This document shows, one piece after another, positions 55,971 through 64,000 of a stretch of DNA of 64,000 nucleotides (the first letter of the stretch is position 1; each line of letters starts with the position of its first letter). The position numbers and the translations under genes are program-made. The notes below the pieces were generated by a model. That model saw only the letters and a list, made by a program, of their open reading frames with translations. It was not told where the DNA came from and made no database searches. The DNA lies in NCBI GenBank assembly GCA_002118135.1, contig BDIU01000048.1:62001-126000 (forward strand), in the 5' to 3' direction. Origin of the DNA: Trebouxia sp. TZW2008 (Eukaryota > Chlorophyta > Trebouxiophyceae > Trebouxiales > Trebouxiaceae).

Positions 55971-56799
55971 ACACATAAGCTGCTGAAACAGGTCCATGCT
56001 CACAATCGATCTTGTGGTGTTGGCAAAGCGCTCGCCACAACATTGTGCTGAACAATGCTGCATGGACTTGCATTCAGGGTGTCATGACATGACTTCGTGC
56101 TGCACATCATTCATCATGCCTTACTGTCAGACCAGCTTCACAGGCACACTTGATGACAACATGAGCGGGCAGTTTGCAGCCTGCAGGCTTGGCACAAAAG
56201 CTTGCCAAGACTGTGTGTCCTCAGATGTTGCTAACAGCGCAAAAGCTGTCATGACCGCAGATATTTTCACAACAGTGTTGTCTGCTGTTGCTGCAGCTAC
56301 TCACGTCAGATGGGCTGGCAGAGAAAGCAGTGCCTTGCATGCCATCATCATTTGTGGGCATCACAGGTGCCTCTGACGTGCATGGTTCTTGTTGATTGTT
56401 TGACTTTTGATTGAAAGCAAGCTGGCAAATGATCAGGAGTGTGAATGCTTCAGCACATCAAAATGTTGCTGCTTATCATGTTGGCAGTCTGATGAATTTG
56501 GCAAGGCAAGGCATTTTCAGGCGAGGCCATGCAACGTATTTGCAAGCTGCAAAGCCAAACTAACGCAGTGCAATCGCACCTGTTCTTATGTTGTTGATCA
56601 ATATCAAGGCGACTGTAATCTGCACGTCTGCTGGACATGGTGGGTGGTGACTGCATGACCTTGGCAGTTCGGATTTCTGGATACAGTGATGCACAGGCAG
56701 GCAGTCTTTGTTATGATAGGCTGCTGCTATATTACATGAAAGTCTAGTCTCAAAAACCTGTTTCAGAATGAATGAAGCTGAACATATGTTGGGCGGAGC

Positions 56800-56804
56800 T
56801 TACA
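56800..56804 (-). terminator. possible TGTAA polyadenylation signal of BiP
   Basis: The minus strand reads TGTAA about 45 bp after the BiP stop codon. The position is a little close but plausible for a chlorophyte 3' UTR. Confidence 0.35.
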
Positions 56805-56848
56805 CTGATACTGGGAAACCAAACGACTGGATAGGAAACCTAACATGT

Positions 56849-59800
56849 CTACAACTCATCATGGTCATCAAGATCATCATCGTCACTGCCAGGTCCACCA
56901 CCTGCCTGGTATGCTGCACCAACAATGGGACCACAAGTATCTTCGACCTCCTTCAACTTTTCTCGGTAGTCATCTTCCTCTGCGTCTTGGTTGTCATCTA
57001 GCCACTCCAAAGCCTCTTCTACTGCTGTCTTGACCTGCAATATTGGGACAAAAGCGTTCATATGACATCAACAGCACCGTACCTATGGACATGTTCTTAT
57101 GATGCAAACAAAGACACACATTGCCATCCAAGCAGAAAAGTTGCTTGATCAGAGGGCAGCTGGTTAAGCATCTGCATGTACACCAGGCCAGCCTTTGACG
57201 CCATGCAAGATATTTCAGCTGACCACAAGCCTGCAAGTCAGGATTTTGCATAAGCATGATCAGCAGCTGCAGCACACCTTTTCCTTGTCATCGTCACCAA
57301 GCTTGTCGCCAAGCTTGTCGTCAACAGTGCTTTTCATGTTGTAACAGTATGTTTCAAGGCTGTTGCGAGCATCGATACGGCCCTTGACAGCCTTATCTTG
57401 CTCAGCATACTCCTCAGCCTCTTGGACCATGCGCTCAATCTCCTCTTGACTGAGACGGCCCTTGTCATTCTTGATGGTGATCTTCTCCTGCTTGCCTGCA
57501 CAACCGCAAGCAATCAGTGAGCCCAGCTGATGCACGCCCTTGCAACTCAACCACTGAACCTCACACAGCATTGCAAGCTGTGCAAATGCCAGCATGTCAT
57601 ACGTAAAGGACTACAATGGTATAGTTCAAGATGCAAAGCCTTGATTGAGAGCTGCTGAGGCAGTGTAGCAGCCAAGAAGACATGCATGCATGGACAGTTT
57701 GTCAGCTTTAGTGCCTTTGCGCAGCTCGAGGTATAGAAAGGATGCATGTCTGCTTGTACATGTGCCGTGAGCTGTGAAAGCTGTCAACAGGGAAGTCAGA
57801 CAAACATGCATCTTTCTATGCTGCATTTTCACCCTGTTCAACACTGAGTGTACCGCCCAAACAGATTTTGCAATCAACAACATATACACAGACCAAATGA
57901 TGCACAGTGTTGCTGAGGCCGTACCAGTGCCCTTGTCATGTGCAGCCACATTGAGGATGCCATTGGCATCGATCTCAAACGTGACCTCAATCTGAGGTAC
58001 GCCACGTGCTGCTGGAGGAATGCCGGTCAAGTCAAATTGACCCAACTTGTGGTTGTCCTTTGTCATGGCACGCTCTCCCTCATACACCTACATGCATTGA
58101 CAAAGTCAACACTTGCCCTGATTAGACAGAGATTTGTGTATGCAACCTCTGCATCGGTAGCAATGCTGCTTTGTAGCACAAATGTCAGACACTACGTAGC
58201 AATTGCAGTTAATGCCGTCAGCACAACGTTGACTGTCAGGGCAAGTCAGATGTTACCACAGTCTTCATGCAATCTACAACTTGATGCACTATAGGGCAAA
58301 TGGTTTGCGGGGGAAATCCTGCAATCATGCCTTCTCATGTGAAAGCTGCTTCAGCCACATCATCGTTTGCTGTGCCCAGGAATGCTTGTTGAGCGTAACT
58401 TACAGGCTGTGCTGAAACACTGCTAGCACTCACATGACAATCTGCAGGGCGCTGCAGCAGCATACCTGAATTGAGACAGTGTTCTGATTGTCCTGGTAGG
58501 TGGTGAAGGTCTGGCTCTTCTTGGTTGGAACAACAGTATTTCTTGTGATAAGCTTGGTCATGACGCCACCAACAGTTTCAATGCCCATGGAAAGCGCAGC
58601 CACATCCAGCAACAACACTTCCTTTGTCTGCACCAAATCAAACAATGTCACAGCCCTGAATATCTCACTTGTTACTATTGATGAAGCCCACGACATGAAG
58701 ACACGGCACGTGCTAGACACTTCCAGACAAAGCAGCTTGGGAAAGCAAAACGACACATACTGGCCAGTCCTGAGAACAAGCTGCAGCCATTCACTGTTGT
58801 GCTGGCTACACAGCATAACATCAGACACATTGTGCAAGCAGCAGCTCTTCCGCACATTACAAAGCAATTCATGAGAAAGTTCTAGTTAGATGAAAAGACA
58901 TATACCTTCTCGTCTGAGTCTCCAGATAGAATGGCTCCTTGCACAGCTGCACCGTATGCCACAGCCTCATCAGGGTTGACACCCTTGTTGGGCGCCTTGC
59001 CACCAAAGTAGTCAGAGATGAGCTGCTGCACCTTAGGGATACGAGTGGAACCACCAACCAACACAATCTCTTGGATTGCCTCCTTCTTCAAACCAGCGTC
59101 TTCCATTGCCTGCAGAGGTGCACAGCAGTCAACAACACACCAAGAGAAGGGCACTGCAAAGATCAACAATCCCAGCAAAGCTGCAGTCAGTGACCCACGT
59201 GTACGGCACACATGCTGATCAATCTTTTGCTGCGCAGCTGATTGAAGAGCGTAAGCCAAGTTGATGCTCCTTGATTCTCAACAGAAGGTTGATGCCCAAA
59301 ATGACATGTAACACCTGACAGTCTGAAAAACAGACATTGGGATTACATCAGGACTACAAGTCACATCATCTGTCGCAAAGTGCAGGACAATTCGCACACT
59401 CATGATACACACCCGTGTCTGTGACAAAGGTTTGTACAACGGGTTCAGAAGCATATATACGTACCCGCTTGACTGGGCCCAGAGTCTTCTTGAACAAGTC
59501 ATTGTTGAGCTCCTCAAATCTGGCTCTAGTCAGAGGCTCAGACAGGTCAACACCCTCAGCCAAGCTCTCAACCTCCACACGGACTTGATGCTGGCTGGAC
59601 AAAGCCCTCTTAGCGCGCTCAGCCTCACGACGCAGCTTTTGTAGGGCACGTCCATCCTTGCTGATGTCAACCTGGAGCATGAATACATCTAGAACCTCAG
59701 TGTTGAGTGAGCAGAGCAGTGCGCCAGCATCTTGAGGCAAACTTTGACAACACGGAAGCACATTCAGTTGTGCATTGTATTTTGCATTGTATTTGTTTTG

Positions 59801-61515
59801 CAACTGCTGTCAGCAATAGGCTTTGCAACAAACAGCTGGTGTATTCATGGAAGCACATTGATCATGCAGGCCACGTTACAGCAAGGGACATGCAAGCTGT
59901 GTGCAGCTCTGCTAAGTGTATCAAATGCTGTGATGGCCGTCATGATTTTCAAGCTTGCAGCAGATGCTGGAATTTTGAAAAAATAGCAACCATGACAGCT
60001 TGCCTTGGATACCAGCAGACACCCAAGCTGCAATATGACATTCTGGTTTTGGCAGAGGCCCTCAACTAGCCTCAAATGTGAAAACACTGTTGCATCGATT
60101 GCAGAAGGTCAGATTGCAGATGATACACGGAGTGTGCGCTTGAAAGCCAGACTCACATGGTGTTTCTTCTTGATGAGCTTGATGAAATAGTCCATGACAC
60201 GGTGGTCAAAGTCTTCACCGCCCAAGTGGGTGTCTCCAGCTGTGGACACGACCTCAAACACGCCGTTGTCAATGGTCAGGATGGACACATCAAAGGTACC
60301 ACCACCCAAGTCAAACACCAAGATGTTGTGCTCGCCACCCTTCTTGTCAAGACCGTAGGCAATGGCTGCTGCTGTTGGCTCATTGATAATACGCTCCACT
60401 GTGAGACCAGCAATGACACCAGCGTCTTTGGTGGCTTGTCGCTGAGCGTCATTGAAGTATGCTGGGACGGTGACAACAGCATGCTTGACAGGCTTGCCAA
60501 GGTAGGCCTCTGCAAGCATCAGGATGAATTTCAGTTCATAGAAACTGCAGTAGTCAAGCAAAGTGCTACAGTTCACAACAGGTAACAACAGCAGTTGCCA
60601 AACGGCTTCAGGTGACTTTTATGCACTGAAAGCCGCAAATAATGATTGCTTTTGGTTTGACAATTGAACACAGACAGAAGCATAAGATCCAGCGTTGGAT
60701 GCAAGCATTGATGCAAAAACGCCCATGTCACTTTCAGTTCAAACCCAATCATCTCTGCCAGTACGTGCTCAGGACCTGCATGATATGTGTATGTTATGAA
60801 TTCCTGAAATGCAAACTCGGCATGTTGCCAGCTGTTGACGTACCTGCTGTCTCTTTCATCTTGCCCAAAATCATGGCACTGATCTCCTCTGGTGAGAAGC
60901 TTTTCTTGTCACCAGCAACCTCTACCTGGACGTAAGGCTTGCCTTTCTTGTCAATGACATCATATGACACCATTTTGGCATCACGCTGGACCTCCTTGTC
61001 CTTATAGCTGCAAGACAGAGACCCACAGTCAACACATGGCAGCACAAATGTGATTTCTGCGACACACCAAGCTATTCAACGTGACTACAGGCTTTCAAGT
61101 CTGCTGAACCTATGCAATACTTACTTGCGACCTATAAGTCTTTTGACATCGTAGATTGTTCGCTTAGGGTTGCTGGTTGCCTGGTTCTTGGCTGCGTCTC
61201 CAATGAGACGTTCTTCCTCGGTGAACGCAACATACGACGGTGTGATTCTGTTTCCTTGATCATTTGTGATGATCTCGACGTTGCCGCTTTTGTAGACGCC
61301 GACACAGGAGTACGTCGTACCAAGATCAATACCAATCACGGTGGATGGCTTCTTGGCTTCCTCAGCCAGAACACCGAATGTACACAGACATATAGCAAGC
61401 GCTGCAAGCAAATCACATCGTCAACAGCAGATAGCGCCGATGGACTTTTCGGTGTAAGCCAGCGGTCAAACTCAGTCTCACCGGCTAAGCAAAGTACGTG
61501 CCGCGCTCTGACCAT
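56849..61515 (-). CDS. BIP: ER luminal chaperone BiP (HSP70 family, HSPA5/GRP78)
   Basis: Ten exons join in phase: 61515-61482, 61401-61125, 61007-60844, 60509-60157, 59671-59465, 59109-58906, 58627-58466, 58087-57925, 57495-57278 and 57034-56849, encoding 655 aa. A signal peptide ([20 protein letters not shown]) spans the first junction, which fixes the start. HSP70 signatures are all present: [20 protein letters not shown]-type [14 protein letters not shown] and [15 protein letters not shown]. The substrate-binding domain contains [10 protein letters not shown] and [20 protein letters not shown]. The C-terminus ends DDHDEL, the plant-type ER-retention signal. BiP folds secretory proteins and gates the unfolded protein response. 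No decayed exon copies were seen in its introns. It is divergent from GRP94. Confidence 0.96.
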
Positions 61516-62001
61516 ACTGTTTTCTCTGCTGCAACGCGAGTGTTATCTTCGACTCTTTCTTCAGGCGATGCAAATCCTGCGACAATCTCGCAATGCTCGT
61601 GAACAGAACGCGTGCTCAATCAGTGTCCTGATGCTCCTCGAAATGTGCACTGGCGGTGCAGCTCCGAGTTCTGACAGTCATTGATCCCCTTCTTCTTCAT
61701 CACACCTGGCATGCAGTACTTAAGGCAGTATTGAAAGTCAACAGCCAATGAGAGCGCAGTTGACACTCTGTTGCAGCAGCTTCCAGCTCTTTCACTTTTA
61801 GATGTTTATGTCCCCTGAGCCTGCTTTGGCGCCCTCAGGCTCAGCAGGCAGTGGGATTGCATGTTAGGTCACTCGCAGGGAAGCGCAGCGAGGTTTCACC
61901 AAGCCGAACTGCGGCCAGGCCTCACGAACCAAAACGAGAAGCATTGAGTAGCGCGTTGTGGAAAGATCCTGCGACAAGGGCGCCCGCGTCGGGACGTCGA
62001 C
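61516..62001. promoter_or_regulatory. 486-bp shared promoter of BiP and GRP94
   Basis: Two ER chaperone genes diverge from this interval. A CCAAT box is seen at 61745-61749. A perfect 9-bp inverted repeat lies at 61815-61844. A clear animal-type ERSE (CCAAT-N9-CCACG) was not found. Co-induction by ER stress is inferred from the gene pair, not from a known element. Confidence 0.5.
61815..61844. promoter_or_regulatory. perfect 9-bp inverted repeat in the BiP/GRP94 promoter
   Basis: CTGAGCCTG (61815-61823) and CAGGCTCAG (61836-61844) flank a 12-bp GC-rich spacer (CTTTGGCGCCCT). It lies near the middle of the divergent promoter. It could bind a dimeric regulator acting on both genes. Confidence 0.5.
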
Positions 62002-63082
62002 ATGGCCGGCCGGACCTGGCTGGTCGTAGCTTGTCTGCTGTTGACCGCTTGCACAGGTACGATGCAATACCGCGCCTATTTTTTAAGCTATCACTTGAAC
62101 GCAATACTTAATCCGCTCAACTCATTCCGCAACTGCAGCCCATTGCGCGGCGGAGGCTGACGACCTGCCTTTGGCTGATGAAACGATCAGTGCGACACAC
62201 GGCAAAGAGACAGACCCTGGAATTGCCTCTAGGTATGGCACTGAATGCATGACTTGCAAGTGTTGTCGGTCACGCGCAGTTTGCTCGGCCAGTAGAGAAT
62301 AAGCTTGGCTGCATGCTCAACAGGGAATCGGTCGAACATGCTTTTAGAGGCAACTCAGAGAAGTTTGAGTTTCAAGCAGAGGTCAACAGACTGATGGACA
62401 TCCTGATCAACTCACTGTACAGCAACAAGGATGTCTTCCTCAGAGAGCTGATCTCAAACTCTGCAGACGCCTTAGACAAAATCAGATTTCTGTCCTTGAC
62501 AGACAAGGCTCAGCTTGGGTCAGGCAGTGAGGCTGACTTAGACATCCGTATGTCTATAGACAAGGATCAGCGCACTTTGACAATACGTGACAAGGGTGTG
62601 GGCATGACCAAAGCGGACTTGAGAAACAATCTTGGCACAATTGCCAAATCAGGCACTTCAGGCAAGCGATATAGCAGTCACCAGCTGCCACAGCAAGAGC
62701 TCAGCATGTTGACTTGCTTGCAAGTCAGAATAGATCTGGGTCCAAATGCTGCTGATTCAAAGCATTTTCAGTCAAGTAGTGTACTGCAAGCCATCGTGTG
62801 CTTTGCAGCGGCCCTCAACTCCAGATTGGCTTCTGCTTGCTGCATGCTGTGCTTACGTGGAAATTTCAGCTGCTGCAAGATGGTATGGCAATGCAGTGAA
62901 TGTACTGGCCAGGCCTCCTCAAAACGTCCTGAATAAATTATTCATTGGACTGCAGCTTTCCTGGAGCAGATGCAGAAAGGTGGCGATGTCAACCTGATTG
63001 GGCAGTTTGGTGTTGGCTTCTACTCAGTTTACCTGGTGGCAGACTATGTGGAGGTCACGTCAAAGCACAATGATGACAAGCA
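62002..63082 (+). CDS. HSP90B1: ER HSP90 chaperone (GRP94/endoplasmin), N-terminal part only
   Basis: Four exons join in phase: 62002-62056, 62139-62232, 62324-62661 and 62956-63082. The signal peptide is [18 protein letters not shown]. The HSP90 N-terminal ATPase domain follows: [38 protein letters not shown], the [14 protein letters not shown]-lid region and [21 protein letters not shown] charged segment before the domain and the signal peptide indicate the ER paralogue. Intron 3 uses a GC donor (CTTCAG then GCAAGC), required by the SGTS-AFLEQM junction. After the donor at 63083 (GTAAGC) no further exon is seen before the N gap at 63405, so the rest of the gene is missing or displaced. Confidence 0.9.
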
Positions 63083-63390
63083 GTAAGCTGCATAGATGCA
63101 CCTGCCCATGTTATCTGTTCCGTCTCACATGTGGGCCAGTTGCTGCAAATGCTCCACGCCTTTGGAGGGCCTAATGGCGTGCAGTGTCCATGATTATACA
63201 GCACTTTGTGCCAGCACAGCAACTAGTGAACACAAGCATTGAATGTAGTGAACATGCAACACGCATCGGCTGTGTTGTATTTCAGAATATGCTCCTCAAC
63301 CCCTTGCACAAACTTATGCAAAAGCATCCTGTGCCCAAAACTAGCACGAAAAGGTTGGGTCATATATTTCTTTTTTCTGTGAGAAAACAT

Positions 63391-63441
63391 TTGGGTGTAA
63401 TTGTNNNNNNNNNNNNNNNNNNNNNNTGTAATTACACCCAA
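63391..63441. other. assembly gap flanked by perfect 12-bp inverted repeats
   Basis: 22 Ns (63405-63426) are bordered by TTGGGTGTAATT (63391-63402) and its reverse complement AATTACACCCAA (63430-63441). Composition becomes AT-rich from about 63350. The inverted flanks suggest a hairpin, a foldback join or an artificial scaffold junction. Confidence 0.85.
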
Positions 63442-63587
63442 GTGCCTCTATTCTTTGTACAAAAAGCTCTTGAGAAGGTCTGAGAGCTTGGATATTAAAG
63501 CGTGTGGGTTTTTATGGCTTGCCACCGCTCATTGTATAAATTAATGGAGTAAAATATATACAAGCATATGGAAAAAGAGGTAAGGAA

Positions 63588-63868
63588 ANNAAAAAATGCT
63601 AACCAAAGAAGAACCTCCCTTTTTTCACTAAACTTTGTTGTGTAAAGAATTTGTAAATCTGTAGTACCAGTTTGAAAATATATCAACAAGATGGCCAACA
63701 TAAAAATAACAATGCTTTAAAGAAAGCATGATTCATTAAATGAAACACGCCTACAGAGTAATTGGAAATACCACAAGCAAAAACCATGTAACCTAATTGA
63801 CTACATGTGGAATAAGCAATTACACGCTTAAGATCGTTCTGAACCACACCAGTGGTAGCTGCAAAAAA
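63588..63868 (-). pseudogene. chimeric mitochondrial nad5/nad4 fragment
   Basis: Reading from 63868, the frame gives the nad5 block [19 protein letters not shown], then [20 protein letters not shown] and [15 protein letters not shown]. At 63702/63701 it switches to the nad4 block [34 protein letters not shown], in a different frame, cut by two Ns at 63589-63590. Both blocks are highly conserved cores of NADH dehydrogenase subunits 5 and 4. Neither gene is complete and the join is internal to both. It is either nuclear-transferred mitochondrial DNA, a mitochondrial recombinant, or an assembly chimera. Confidence 0.8.
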
Positions 63869-64000
63869 ACACTGTGTAAAGGAGAAGAAAAATGAAAAGA
63901 ACGTATTCTTATTTTCTCTGCAATAAAATTACAGATCTTTCTTTTTAAAACATTCTTTTTTTCTGGCGCTATTCCTGCGCTTTGCATTGCTGGCCCTGTG

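Larger units (their letters stand above)
55790..56848. other. intergenic region between convergent RPS29 and BiP
   Basis: About 1.06 kb. No supported gene was found; short frames on both strands lack domains and splice partners. It should contain both 3' UTRs. Confidence 0.5.

Overview
The window looks like nuclear DNA of a green alga (Chlorophyta, possibly a trebouxiophyte). Genes are intron-rich on both strands, with GT-AG and some GC-AG introns. Several 3' ends carry the TGTAA polyadenylation signal typical of chlorophytes. The gene content is plant-like: a fused bacterial-type organellar glycyl-tRNA synthetase, a chloroplast-type ascorbate peroxidase, and bZIP and C2H2 regulators resembling algal ones. 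Introns and spacers are rich in TGCATG-like words. Gene models were built by hand from conserved protein blocks, splice dinucleotides and reading-phase agreement; no alignment was run.

Layout. 0-1.6 kb (-): secreted beta-helix-like protein running off the left edge. 2.07-3.28 kb (+): Mediator subunit MED19. 4.8-8.8 kb (-): bZIP factor. 9.5-10 kb (-): small leucine-rich protein. 10-16.7 kb: poorly resolved, with candidate exons only, including two convergent genes whose stop codons share one CTAG. 16.9-20.3 kb: intronless, frameshift-ridden, virus- or mobile-element-like block with overlapping tiny genes present in two diverged sets. 21.5-22.4 kb (+): F-box protein. 23.1-23.5 kb (+): small single-pass membrane protein. 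24.8-29.3 kb (-): C2H2 zinc-finger protein. 29.9-33.0 kb (-): TMEM33-like membrane protein. 33.4-34.2 kb (+) and 35.6-37.7 kb (-): uncharacterised proteins. 37.9-42.1 kb (+): ascorbate peroxidase. 42.6-55.2 kb (-): 17-exon glycyl-tRNA synthetase. 55.4-55.8 kb (+): ribosomal protein S29. 56.8-61.5 kb (-): ER chaperone BiP. 62.0-63.1 kb (+): start of ER HSP90 (GRP94). An N gap then leads into AT-rich sequence holding a nad5/nad4 mitochondrial chimera, so the right end may be a misjoin.

Many genes sit head to head with short shared promoters: secreted protein/MED19, TMEM33-like/33.4-kb gene, 35.6-kb gene/APX, GlyRS/RPS29 and BiP/GRP94. The last pair joins two ER chaperones likely to be induced together.

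The most unusual feature is a recurring intron architecture. In at least five genes, exon edges (splice site plus adjacent coding sequence) are tandemly repeated inside the neighbouring intron as one to six decayed copies. Coding potential in many copies is broken by stops or frameshifts, while the splice site is usually kept. The array is densest in GlyRS and APX. I saw none in BiP, MED19 or RPS29.
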